DNA of 64,000 nucleotides from assembly GCA_003281005.1 (NCBI GenBank), contig QCDE01000003.1, forward strand, positions 1-64,000, in the 5' to 3' direction. This document shows, piece by piece, positions 10,080 through 19,596 of this stretch. The notes under the pieces were generated by a model. It saw only the letters and a program-made list of their open reading frames with translations, searched no databases and was not told the DNA's origin. The first letter of the stretch is position 1; every line of letters begins with the position of its first letter. Source of the DNA: Pelagibacteraceae bacterium AG-349-O05 (GTDB taxonomy: Bacteria > Pseudomonadota > Alphaproteobacteria > Pelagibacterales > Pelagibacteraceae). The translations under genes were made by a program, and so were the position numbers.

Positions 10080-10865
10080 TTATAATTTTAAGTATTCGTA
10101 AAAAAATTTAATCGAAACCACTAAAAGAAAAATTCCAAAAAACTTACTAATTTTATTCTTATCAATGCTGTGTACTGTTTTAGCTCCTATCCGAGCCATG
10201 AAAGTTGTAATTGGTATAAATATTAAAAATGCTGGTATGTTTATAAAACCAATACTTAGTGGAAGACTAGAATTTAAAAAACTTCCTGAAAGAAGAAATC
10301 CTACTGCTCCAAATAGAGCAATTAGAAAACCTATTGCTGCTGCACTCCCTATAGCTTTATTTATTGAATAACCAAAAAACTTAAGGATAGGTACATTCAT
10401 TACAGCTCCTCCAATACCCATAGGAGCAGATATAAACCCAACAAGAAAACCAAGAATTACTTTTAAATGTAATTTCATTTTAACAATTATGTTTTGCTCC
10501 TTTTCTTTTATTAAAAGTAAGTAAATTCCTAAAAATAAGATCATTACAGAAAAAAATAAAACTAAAGATTTGGTTTTTAGAGAAGCTGCAAAAACAGTTC
10601 CAACAATCACTCCTAGTACAACAAAAAGACCGTAATTCTTTACAATATCAAAATCAACTGCTTTAAATTTATGATGTGTTAAAACTGAAACTGTAGAGGT
10701 TGGTATTATGATTGCAAAAGAAGTTCCAACAGCAAGATGCATTACATATTGAGGATCAATTTCTAAAGAACCAAAAATAAAATATAAAAAAGGAACAGTT
10801 ATCAACCCTCCACCTATACCAAATAATCCAGCCACAAAACCTACTGGAATAGCTGTTAAAGCCAT
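10080..10865 (-). CDS. TauE/SafE (TSUP) family membrane permease
   Basis: ORF 261 aa; GFVAGLFGIGGGLITVP and SAPMGIGGAVMNVP repeats. Confidence 0.88.
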   Translation of the reverse strand: MALTAIPVGFVAGLFGIGGGLITVPFLYFIFGSLEIDPQYVMHLAVGTSFAIIIPTSTVSVLTHHKFKAVDFDIVKNYGLFVVLGVIVGTVFAASLKTKSLVLFFSVMILFLGIYLLLIKEKEQNIIVKMKLHLKVILGFLVGFISAPMGIGGAVMNVPILKFFGYSINKAIGSAAAIGFLIALFGAVGFLLSGSFLNSSLPLSIGFINIPAFLIFIPITTFMARIGAKTVHSIDKNKISKFFGIFLLVVSIKFFYEYLKL

Positions 10866-10905
10866 TAATAAAATAATATAACTGTATTCGTTTGTTAGAA
10901 TTGAA

Positions 10906-11898
10906 TTAAGCAGACTGTCCTACTCTAGTATCTACATTGTTATATTTAATTTTATCCATGATGTGATCAATTTTTTTCACATCAGCATCTCTCACACACA
11001 TGTTTTCACTTAAATATCTTTTCCAATAACTTGCACCTGTTTGACCATGAAATAAACCAAGAGTATGTCTCATAATTTGATTCAATCTTGTTCCTTTTTT
11101 TAATTCTTCTTTAACATAAGGAATGAGTTGTTCAATCACATCTTGTCTACTTGGCACATCTTCATTGTTAAATATTTCTCTTTCAATATCTGCTAACAAA
11201 TATGGGGTATGATAAGCGGCCCTTCCAATCATTACACCATCTGTATTTTCTAAATGAGGCTTTATTTCATCTACTGAAGTTATTCCTCCATTAATAATGA
11301 TCTCTTCATTAGGAAAATCTTTTTTTAATTTATAAACATATTCGTATTTTAGAGGAGGAATATTTAAGTTTTGCTTAGGTGTAAATTTACCTAACATTGC
11401 TTTTCTTGCATGAATGATGAAAGTTTTAACTCCAGTTGCTTTTAAGGTAGAAATAAAACTATGTAAATTTTCATAATCTTCTACATCATCGTAACCAATT
11501 CTTGTTTTTATAGTTACTGGTAGTTTTGTAACTGATTGCATTTTACTTAAACAATCTGCCACTAAATTTGGCTCTTTCATTAAACAAGCACCAAATCTAT
11601 TTTTTTCAACTTTTTTACTAGGACAACCTAAGTTTAGATTAATTTCATCATAACCAAAATCTTCGCCTACTTTAGTGGCTTCAGCTAAAAGTTTTGGAGA
11701 AGAGCCTCCTAATTGAAGTGCTACAGGTTTCTCATTAATATTAAACTCCAATAACTTTTTTTTATCTCCTCTATTTATAGCTTCATCGACTACCATCTCA
11801 GTGTAAAGAAGAGTGTTTTTGGATATTAATCTTAGAAAAAATCGTTCATGACGATCTGTGCAATCCATCATAGGAGCAACTGATACTTTCCTATTCAT
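10906..11898 (-). CDS. dusA: tRNA-dihydrouridine synthase A
   Basis: ORF 330 aa; SVAPMMDCTDRHER, NLNLGCPSKKV, HARKAMLGK motifs. Confidence 0.92.
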   Translation of the reverse strand: MNRKVSVAPMMDCTDRHERFFLRLISKNTLLYTEMVVDEAINRGDKKKLLEFNINEKPVALQLGGSSPKLLAEATKVGEDFGYDEINLNLGCPSKKVEKNRFGACLMKEPNLVADCLSKMQSVTKLPVTIKTRIGYDDVEDYENLHSFISTLKATGVKTFIIHARKAMLGKFTPKQNLNIPPLKYEYVYKLKKDFPNEEIIINGGITSVDEIKPHLENTDGVMIGRAAYHTPYLLADIEREIFNNEDVPSRQDVIEQLIPYVKEELKKGTRLNQIMRHTLGLFHGQTGASYWKRYLSENMCVRDADVKKIDHIMDKIKYNNVDTRVGQSA

Positions 11899-11920
11899 GG
11901 TATAACTTTATATTATTTTT

Positions 11921-12457
11921 TTATGAGTTTGAAGCTTCAGTGTCATCTGAAGATACGTCTGCTTCTTGATTTTCTGATTCTGATACTTCATCTAAGGAAA
12001 CTTCTCCTTGCTCATTCATCGTTTCTTCTCCTAGTGAATTATCAACTTCTGCTGTAGCTGTTTCAGATAGCTCAGCCAAATCTTCTTTTGTTACTTGAAT
12101 TTTTTCTGGAGTTTTTCTTGCTCTTTTAGATGGTAAAATTGGGGTACCACTTTTTGAAATTTCACCTTTATATAGATTTTCAAAATCATCACCTATTTCT
12201 TCATCATCCTCCGCACTGTCATCAACTTGTTCAACATGTTTTCTAAGCTTGTAAACAGCACTATCGGTTAAATCTGAAACTTTTATTTTTTCCTCAGCAA
12301 TTTCTCTTAACGAAATAACAGTATTTTTGTCGTTATCTCTATCAATTGTTGGTTCTATTCCTGCATTTAGTTGAGTAGCTCTTTCTTTAGCAACAAGTAC
12401 TAATTCGTAAGGACTCTCTACTTTATCTATACAATCTTCTACGGTAACTCTAGCCAT
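11921..12457 (-). CDS. rpoZ: DNA-directed RNA polymerase omega subunit with long acidic C-terminus
   Basis: N-terminus MARVTVEDCIDKVESPYELVLVAKERATQLN; 178 aa with D/E/S-rich tail. Confidence 0.9.
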   Translation of the reverse strand: MARVTVEDCIDKVESPYELVLVAKERATQLNAGIEPTIDRDNDKNTVISLREIAEEKIKVSDLTDSAVYKLRKHVEQVDDSAEDDEEIGDDFENLYKGEISKSGTPILPSKRARKTPEKIQVTKEDLAELSETATAEVDNSLGEETMNEQGEVSLDEVSESENQEADVSSDDTEASNS

Positions 12458-12500
12458 GCGGAGTATCTACACAGTGAGTCTTTAAAAATCAAGAGCTATT

Positions 12501-13706
12501 TTATAAATAATTGGGATTTAACTTATTTTTAACTAAATAAAGAAGAATAATTGAACCAAAGATATAAGTTCCTGAAACAACGGCTATTTTTTCAATTGAA
12601 AAGCCAATATCAATTAAAAAGCCAAATAGAGCCGTACCAAATGCTGTTGAAAATACCATCAATGCGGTTGTTAAAGCTTTTATGGACCCAATATATTTAA
12701 CACCATAAATCTCAGCCCAAGTTGAGGAACCAAGCACGTTTGCCAAACCATTGGTTACACCCACTAAACCGAAAAATACAAAAGAAGATAGTGGTGCATC
12801 AAAATAATAGAGAACTATAGTACCAAAAAAAAGTGGGATATTCATATAGATTAATAATTTTCTACTTGAAAATTTATCAATTAAAAAACCAGATATAAAA
12901 AGAGTAATTACAGATAAAATTGAGTATGCCATAAATGATTGTGCAATCACATAAGGTCCCCATTCTTTAGAAGAGGATATAAACGACTGATAAACAAAAG
13001 ATCCTGTTGCAATCCATGGCATTGCTAGCATTGTCATACAGATGATGTAAAATCTATAATCTTTTAAAACTTCTATTCTTCTCCATTGTTTAATTTCTTT
13101 ATTGCTCTCTTCTATTTTAGTTTCTTCTCGGCTATCAAGCTTAACCTCTTTAACTAAAAGAAAAGTTGCAACAGGTAAAACAATTATAACTAATATAGAA
13201 ATTGAAACCCAAATATCTCTCCATTCTATAATAGTTAATAAAAAAACAATTAAAACTGGCATTATAAATTCAGCTAATGACAATCCTAACCAACCAGTGC
13301 TTAAAGCCCTACCTCTATTTTTTTCAAAAAAACGAGATATGGTCGTTGTAGCAGTATGACTTGATAATCCTTGACCTGCTAAACGCATCAAAAAAATTCC
13401 AATAAACAAAAAAATTACAGATGAAATTTTTGAAAATATAAAGCAAGAAGCTGATAAAAAAATTATTACATAAGATGCAAACTTTAATATATTTACATCA
13501 TCAATTTTTTTTCCAATCCAAATTAAAACTATACTACTTAATAAAGTGGCTGATGCATAAATTGAGCCAAATTGTCCATGTGTGATTGATAAGGCATCTC
13601 GAATACTTGAATTAAATAAACCAAGAAAAAAACTCTGTCCAAAGCTTGAAAAAAATGTAAAAATAAACCCAAATAGAATTACTTTTAAACTTAAACTTTT
13701 AAACAT
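12501..13706 (-). CDS. MFS transporter
   Basis: ORF 401 aa, about 12 hydrophobic segments; GWLGLSLAEFIMP region. Confidence 0.8.
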   Translation of the reverse strand: MFKSLSLKVILFGFIFTFFSSFGQSFFLGLFNSSIRDALSITHGQFGSIYASATLLSSIVLIWIGKKIDDVNILKFASYVIIFLSASCFIFSKISSVIFLFIGIFLMRLAGQGLSSHTATTTISRFFEKNRGRALSTGWLGLSLAEFIMPVLIVFLLTIIEWRDIWVSISILVIIVLPVATFLLVKEVKLDSREETKIEESNKEIKQWRRIEVLKDYRFYIICMTMLAMPWIATGSFVYQSFISSSKEWGPYVIAQSFMAYSILSVITLFISGFLIDKFSSRKLLIYMNIPLFFGTIVLYYFDAPLSSFVFFGLVGVTNGLANVLGSSTWAEIYGVKYIGSIKALTTALMVFSTAFGTALFGFLIDIGFSIEKIAVVSGTYIFGSIILLYLVKNKLNPNYL

Positions 13707-13717
13707 AGAAAAAAATT

Positions 13718-14587
13718 ATGACTTGTAATGTTGCTTTCATAGGTCTTGGAGTTATGGGCTACCCAATGGCTGGTTATATATCAAAAGCAGGACACAATGT
13801 AACTGTTTTTAATAGAACTAAATCAAAAGCTGAAAAATGGATTGGTGAATATAAAGGCAAAATAGCAGAAACTCCTGCAGAAGCAGCAAAAGATGCTGAA
13901 TATATTTTTACATGCGTTGGTAATGATAACGACTTAAGAGAGGTAACGTTTGGAGAAAATGGTGCTTTCAAAAATATTCAAAAAGGTGCAGTCTATGTTG
14001 ACAACACAACCGCTTCTGCAACTATAGCAAGAGAGATATACGAATATTCAAAAAAAAATGGATTTGGAGCATTAGATGCACCGGTTTCTGGTGGTCAAGC
14101 AGGTGCTGAAAATGGTGCTTTAACTGTAATGGTCGGTGGTGATCAAGCTGACTTTGATAAAGCACAAGATAAAATAGATTGTTATAGCAAAAAAATGAAA
14201 TTGTTGGGATCAGCTGGCAGTGGTCAACTAGCTAAAATGGTTAATCAAATATGTATAGCAGGTTTAGTTCAGGGTTTGTCAGAAGGAATAAATTTCGGAA
14301 TGAAGGCTGGATTAAATATGGAAGACGTCATTGAAGTGATTTCGAAAGGAGCAGCACAATCTTGGCAAATGGAAAATAGATACAAAACTATGATTGAGGA
14401 TAAATTTGATTTTGGTTTTGCAGTAGATTGGATGAGAAAAGATTTAAAAATTGCTATGGATGAAGCTAAAAATAATGGATCATTATTACCTATAACAGAA
14501 ATAGTCGACAAATATTATGGAGAAGTACAGGAGATGAAAGGTAATAGATGGGATACCTCAAGTTTAATTAAAAGATTTAGGAAATAA
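13718..14587 (+). CDS. 3-hydroxyisobutyrate dehydrogenase family NAD(P)-dependent oxidoreductase
   Basis: IGLGVMGYPMAGYISKAGH Rossmann motif; DAPVSGGQAGAENGALTVMVGG. Confidence 0.88.
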   Translation: MTCNVAFIGLGVMGYPMAGYISKAGHNVTVFNRTKSKAEKWIGEYKGKIAETPAEAAKDAEYIFTCVGNDNDLREVTFGENGAFKNIQKGAVYVDNTTASATIAREIYEYSKKNGFGALDAPVSGGQAGAENGALTVMVGGDQADFDKAQDKIDCYSKKMKLLGSAGSGQLAKMVNQICIAGLVQGLSEGINFGMKAGLNMEDVIEVISKGAAQSWQMENRYKTMIEDKFDFGFAVDWMRKDLKIAMDEAKNNGSLLPITEIVDKYYGEVQEMKGNRWDTSSLIKRFRK

Positions 14588-14588
14588 T

Positions 14589-15188
14589 ATGCAACCCTCA
14601 TACTATGAGGATTTCTCAGAAATTAAAAAAAAAATTTGGTCATTACTAGATAATGCTGTTAAGGACAGAAGCTCTCCATTTAGGATTCCAGTTTTTGCCT
14701 GTGGAAATCAAAATGATATTGATGGAAGAATAGTAGTTTTAAGAAAATCGGATCAATCAAATAATATTGTACAATTTCACAGCGATATAAGATCAGATAA
14801 AATTGAAAAATTAAAAGTGAATAAAAACGCTGCAATGCTGTTTTACGATAAAGATGAAAAAATACAGGTTAGATTAAAAGTAGAATGTATAATTAATCAC
14901 AAGAATGATGTAACAAAAGAATCTTGGTCTAAAACTCAACATATTAGTAGAAAATGTTATTTAGTTGATAATGGTCCTGGAACTGAGTCAGATCTACCAA
15001 CCTCTGGACTAAAACCAGATTTAGACAATTTTGATTACACCAAAGAACAAAGCGAAGAAGGTTACAAAAACTTTACTGTCATTCAGTGCAAGATTAAATC
15101 AATAGAATGGCTTTATTTAGCAGCTAAAGGCCACCGAAGAGCAAAGTTTAATTTGGAAAACAATAAAGATACCTGGTTAGTTCCATAG
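14589..15188 (+). CDS. Pyridoxamine 5'-phosphate oxidase-like FMN-binding protein
   Basis: RIVVLRKSD, FHSDIRSDKIEKLKVNKNAAMLFYD motifs. Confidence 0.75.
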   Translation: MQPSYYEDFSEIKKKIWSLLDNAVKDRSSPFRIPVFACGNQNDIDGRIVVLRKSDQSNNIVQFHSDIRSDKIEKLKVNKNAAMLFYDKDEKIQVRLKVECIINHKNDVTKESWSKTQHISRKCYLVDNGPGTESDLPTSGLKPDLDNFDYTKEQSEEGYKNFTVIQCKIKSIEWLYLAAKGHRRAKFNLENNKDTWLVP

Positions 15189-15392
15189 ATGGTTACTGGA
15201 TATATATTTACAGCATTTCTAATAATTTTAGGATTGGCTGTAATGAGATTTGGCAGCATTCACTTTAAAAAATTTAAAGAGGGTAAAACAAAAATTAAAT
15301 CAAAGTTAAGTGGACAATTATCTTTTTTAATTTTACTAATAGCTATAATTGGGTTAATAGTTTATTCGATTAACGATCTCTTATTTAATTAA
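15189..15392 (+). CDS. Small membrane protein, two predicted TM helices
   Basis: ORF 67 aa with two hydrophobic segments; directly abuts upstream gene. Confidence 0.5.
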   Translation: MVTGYIFTAFLIILGLAVMRFGSIHFKKFKEGKTKIKSKLSGQLSFLILLIAIIGLIVYSINDLLFN

Positions 15393-15409
15393 ATAACTAA
15401 CTATTTTTT

Positions 15410-15994
15410 TCATTTTGATAATTTTTTATCATTAAGCTTTGTCATTGCTCTGCCAGCTGAAAATGTATAATCATTGTCATCCATTAATTTTCCAGCTCCA
15501 TCGTAAAGTTTCCAATTGAATTTTATTTTATCTTTTTGTTTTTTTCCAAGCTTTAAAATGGTCAGTTCGATTTTTCTTGTCTTTCCACCAGAAGAACCTA
15601 CAAATGTCCTTTTTTCTCCCTCTTTCCAAACACCTAAAGGAAATTTACATCCATTTACAATTATTCTTCCACCACGCCTACTATCCCAAACTCTTCCAAT
15701 ACATTGTCCATCATTAGTAACAGTAAAAAGTTGGGTTTTTACTCCACTTTGACCTTTTCTTGTTCTTTTATAAACTTTTATTAATTTTCCAGTTTGAGGG
15801 TTTTTCCAATCTTCAGGACCTACTATTTTTTTTCTTTTCTTGTCTCCAAAGACCAAATTGGCTTTTGTAAATTTAATTTCAGTATCATCACGAATTTCCC
15901 CACCTGTAAATAATTCAAGTGGTATAAATCTTTCGTTTGCTTGAGATAATTGAGAAATTAAAGAAATTATTAAAATTACTAAAAGTTTTTTCAT
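15410..15994 (-). CDS. Secreted protein of unknown function
   Basis: ORF 194 aa; signal peptide MKKLLVILIISLISQLSQA. Confidence 0.6.
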   Translation of the reverse strand: MKKLLVILIISLISQLSQANERFIPLELFTGGEIRDDTEIKFTKANLVFGDKKRKKIVGPEDWKNPQTGKLIKVYKRTRKGQSGVKTQLFTVTNDGQCIGRVWDSRRGGRIIVNGCKFPLGVWKEGEKRTFVGSSGGKTRKIELTILKLGKKQKDKIKFNWKLYDGAGKLMDDNDYTFSAGRAMTKLNDKKLSK

Positions 15995-16923
15995 TAACTA
16001 AAAATATCCTGTATCTTTAATGTCTTGCTTGGGAGTATTTTTTTAAGATCTTTTCTTTTGTATTTACTTAACCTTTTATAAAATTCATCCAAAGTCATAC
16101 CAAAAGTATTTTTAAAAGTAGTTTGCCAATTCCAGCCTGATGGTTGTTTAGCTCTTTGTATCCAAAATTCTCTAAAAACTAATTCAAATGCTTTTTCTTC
16201 AGAAATATTATTTTTTTTTAATTCGTTAACTAATGCAAGTACTATGAATGCAGAGCCAGCATAATTGCTATCAAATCCATTATTTTGTGGTGATGTCTTA
16301 TGTTTTTCGTATATATGAGGTTCTTTATTAACCTTTTTAATACTCCATCTTTTTCTCTCTTGAATGTCGCTCTTTAAAAGATCTTTTTTATAATATTGCC
16401 TTGAATAAATCTCTTCTAAAACTTTAGCACCTCCCTCGACCAACCATTTTGCACTGTTTTCAGACAGACACCTATCTCTATGAGAAAGTGCGATTTGATA
16501 AACATGAAAATACTCATGAACAATAACAGTGTAAGTTCGAATTTTATTAATTGAACTTGTATAATCTTGTGGAAATATGTCTAGTTGCATCCATGGTTCA
16601 GGTGAATTACATCCTTCAATACCTGAATATTTCATATTAGCACGCTTTTCTGGAAAAGGATTTTTTGTGCTTTGCCACGCATAGATATCCATATTATAGC
16701 CCTGTTTCATGTTAGTTAATGTCATATTATTCTTGACCCAATGGTTAGTGTTCTCATTTATAGGCATAACTTCTTGCACAATATTCATTATATTTTTGAA
16801 TTCTGTAATCCATTTCTTTGGTAAATTTTCGTGCAAGTTATATTTGAATTTAAATTTTTCTACGGCAACTACTGAAGTAGAATAAAAAACTAAAGCAATT
16901 AAAACTAAAAATATTTTTCTCAT
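15994..16923 (-). CDS. Secreted putative metallopeptidase-like protein (HEYFH)
   Basis: ORF 309 aa; signal peptide; TVIVHEYFHVYQIALSH matches HExxH. Confidence 0.6.
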   Translation of the reverse strand: MRKIFLVLIALVFYSTSVVAVEKFKFKYNLHENLPKKWITEFKNIMNIVQEVMPINENTNHWVKNNMTLTNMKQGYNMDIYAWQSTKNPFPEKRANMKYSGIEGCNSPEPWMQLDIFPQDYTSSINKIRTYTVIVHEYFHVYQIALSHRDRCLSENSAKWLVEGGAKVLEEIYSRQYYKKDLLKSDIQERKRWSIKKVNKEPHIYEKHKTSPQNNGFDSNYAGSAFIVLALVNELKKNNISEEKAFELVFREFWIQRAKQPSGWNWQTTFKNTFGMTLDEFYKRLSKYKRKDLKKILPSKTLKIQDIFS

Positions 16924-16941
16924 TTTAATTAATTTGTTTGA

Positions 16942-18213
16942 TTAATAATTTACTTTTTCTAAAATATTACCTTCAACACCTAAAAGATAATAACCTTGGC
17001 TATCTTTACTAAAATTTCTCGTAGAGCAACTTGGACCAAATCTTGTCTTCCAATTATATCTTCCAGCATCTTTTAATTTATTTATAACTTTTATATATTC
17101 TGGATGTTTATATTTTCCAAGTTCAAATAAGCAAAAAATTTTATACGGATCATATGGATTTTCTCTAGTAGGTGTTATGTAAACTGAGTCCATAAATTGT
17201 GGACACATCTCTATATCGTGCGCATAGATTTTTCCAATTCTAGGACTGCTAGGATCTACTGAATTTAACATTAACCTTGAGTCTCTGTTCGTATAATGAT
17301 TATTTTTTATCCCTGGTATACAATTTGTCCCCATTCCTTGGGTATGAAGTAATTCATGCAATGCAATTGCAGCTTTTCTTTTGTCAGTACCAACAGATTT
17401 ATTTCGTAAAAATATTGAACCAAACCCTACTCCTGCCTCTCCACCGTCGACACTATTGATATCAGCGAAATTAAAATAAATTTTTTTATTATTTGTTTGA
17501 CCTTTTTTTTTATATAAAAAAGGTGTTATGCTATTGTTGGCGTATTTATGAAGATTTTTAAAGTTTTTATCCATTCTTATAAAAGTAATATCTAATTTTC
17601 CATCTGATCTATAATCTAACTTATATTTACGTGGAACCTTGTCGCCTTTTTTGTTTTTACTTGTAGAAATTTCCATCCATTTATTTGCCATTAAGATAAT
17701 TTCTTCCATTTTCCCATTAATATCTAATTCTCTATCTTCACTATCTTTGGCTAATAGATAATTAAAATGAATTTGATAATCATCATTTACATCAGGTTGA
17801 TCCTCAAAAAATCTTCCAGGTTTTTTGTCATTTTCATCAATTTCCACATTCATATTTGCACTTGCAACGGGTTCATCAATTTTTGTCCAAACAATTTTGT
17901 CGTCAATTGCAAACAAAAAACATTCACTTTGAGTGTACTTTTTTGCTCCTTTCATACATCTTTTGTATGCTTGTTCATGTGCTTTATCATTTATTTCTTT
18001 TACAATTTTAAATCCAGTTGCCCATCCTCCTTCACTTGTTGATCCATAAAAAATTAATTTTTGTTTCTTTTTTTGAGATTTCTTAAGTTGTTTTTTGTAC
18101 CATTCTTCAAAATCACCCCAATAATGAATCTCTCCTGAACCTGGGACTTTAATTTCTGCAAAAATGTTATTTGATAAAAATAAGAAAAATAAAATTAAAA
18201 TAAATTTTTTCAT
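16942..18213 (-). CDS. Secreted putative zinc metallopeptidase-like protein (HELLHTQG)
   Basis: ORF 423 aa; signal peptide; AIALHELLHTQGMG matches HExxHxxG. Confidence 0.6.
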   Translation of the reverse strand: MKKFILILFFLFLSNNIFAEIKVPGSGEIHYWGDFEEWYKKQLKKSQKKKQKLIFYGSTSEGGWATGFKIVKEINDKAHEQAYKRCMKGAKKYTQSECFLFAIDDKIVWTKIDEPVASANMNVEIDENDKKPGRFFEDQPDVNDDYQIHFNYLLAKDSEDRELDINGKMEEIILMANKWMEISTSKNKKGDKVPRKYKLDYRSDGKLDITFIRMDKNFKNLHKYANNSITPFLYKKKGQTNNKKIYFNFADINSVDGGEAGVGFGSIFLRNKSVGTDKRKAAIALHELLHTQGMGTNCIPGIKNNHYTNRDSRLMLNSVDPSSPRIGKIYAHDIEMCPQFMDSVYITPTRENPYDPYKIFCLFELGKYKHPEYIKVINKLKDAGRYNWKTRFGPSCSTRNFSKDSQGYYLLGVEGNILEKVNY

Positions 18214-18500
18214 ATACCTCTAACTATTATATTGGTGCCCTCAGAATTATCGAGTCTTATTTGTTTTATTGGTTTGTACTCTTCAGAATTGTACCATTCT
18301 AATGCTTTTTCATATGTAGGAAATTTAAGAATAATAATTCTAGGAAATTTTGTCTCACCATCAAAAATTTGAAATTCACCAGCTCTTACCAAAAATTCTC
18401 CACCAAATTTTTTTACAAGTGGTGTGACCTTTTCAACATATTCTTTATAGTTTTCTAGATTTGTTATTTTCAATTGAGCTATTACATATCCTGCTGACAT
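18210..18500 (-). CDS. DUF1330 family protein
   Basis: ORF 96 aa; GYVIAQLKITNLENYKEYVEKV...LEWYNSEEYKPIKQIR. Confidence 0.85.
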   Translation of the reverse strand: MSAGYVIAQLKITNLENYKEYVEKVTPLVKKFGGEFLVRAGEFQIFDGETKFPRIIILKFPTYEKALEWYNSEEYKPIKQIRLDNSEGTNIIVRGI

Positions 18501-18509
18501 TTATCTCCT

Positions 18510-19022
18510 TTAAAAAATTGATTTTGAATATTTTTTCCAATTATCTTGATAGTGTTTTGTGTTTTCAAAGACTGCTTTTTTTTCTTCGTCTGTAACTTCT
18601 CTAATAACTTTGCCTGGAGATCCAACAACCAGAGAGTTATCTGGTATGACTTTATTTTCTGTTATCAAAGCTTTAGCTCCAATAATACAATTCTTTCCAA
18701 TATTAGCTTTATTTAAGATAACAGCTCCAATCCCAATTAAACTATTATCTCCAATAGTACATCCATGAAGCATAACTAAATGTCCAACAGTAACATTTTT
18801 TCCTACCTTTAAAGGACATCCAGGATCTGTGTGTAATACGCTTCCATCTTGTACATTAGATCCTTCACCAATATGAATATTTTCAATATCTCCTCTAAGC
18901 ACTGCATTAAACCAAATACTTGTATTTTTTTCTAAAGTAACATCCCCTATTATTGTAGCATTCGGAGCTACCCAATTTTCGCCAGAGTTTTTTGGTTTTT
19001 TATCTTTTAAATCATAAAACAT
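18510..19022 (-). CDS. Gamma carbonic anhydrase-like left-handed beta-helix protein
   Basis: ORF 170 aa; hexapeptide repeats; SIWFNAVLRGD, NVQDGSVLHTD, VGHLVMLHGC. Confidence 0.9.
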   Translation of the reverse strand: MFYDLKDKKPKNSGENWVAPNATIIGDVTLEKNTSIWFNAVLRGDIENIHIGEGSNVQDGSVLHTDPGCPLKVGKNVTVGHLVMLHGCTIGDNSLIGIGAVILNKANIGKNCIIGAKALITENKVIPDNSLVVGSPGKVIREVTDEEKKAVFENTKHYQDNWKKYSKSIF

Positions 19023-19041
19023 AATCTATATATTTTACATT

Positions 19042-19596
19042 ATGCCTATACAAACTCCAATATGTGATTTTGGTCAAAAAGCTATTCCATTTGAATTAAA
19101 ATCTACTGATAATAAAATTCTGTCTTTAAATGATATCAAAGGTGAAAATGGAACTTTGATAATGTTTATTTGTAATCATTGTCCATATGTAAAAGCTATT
19201 ACAAAAGAATTAGTTGAAGATTGTAGTGAATTAAACAAAATTGGTATTAACTCTGTTGCCATCTGCTCAAATGACTTTGTTAATTATCCAGAAGACTCAT
19301 TTGATAACATGATCAAGTTTTCAAATGAAAATCATTTCAATTTTCCCTATTTACATGATGAAACTCAAGAAGTTGCTAAAGCATATGATGCTGTATGTAC
19401 TCCAGATTTCTTTGGCTACAATAAAAATCTAGAACTTCAATACAGAGGACGATTGAGAGAACTTAGAAAGTTTATTCCAGTTAAAGACGGAGAAAGTGAT
19501 CTGCTAAAAGCTATGATACAAATAGCTGAAACTGGAAAAGGACCTGAGGATCAAATACCAAGTGCGGGCTGTGGTATTAAATGGAAGTATGATTAA
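19042..19596 (+). CDS. Thioredoxin/AhpC-like redoxin family protein
   Basis: FICNHCPYVKAI motif; redoxin fold pattern. Confidence 0.8.
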   Translation: MPIQTPICDFGQKAIPFELKSTDNKILSLNDIKGENGTLIMFICNHCPYVKAITKELVEDCSELNKIGINSVAICSNDFVNYPEDSFDNMIKFSNENHFNFPYLHDETQEVAKAYDAVCTPDFFGYNKNLELQYRGRLRELRKFIPVKDGESDLLKAMIQIAETGKGPEDQIPSAGCGIKWKYD

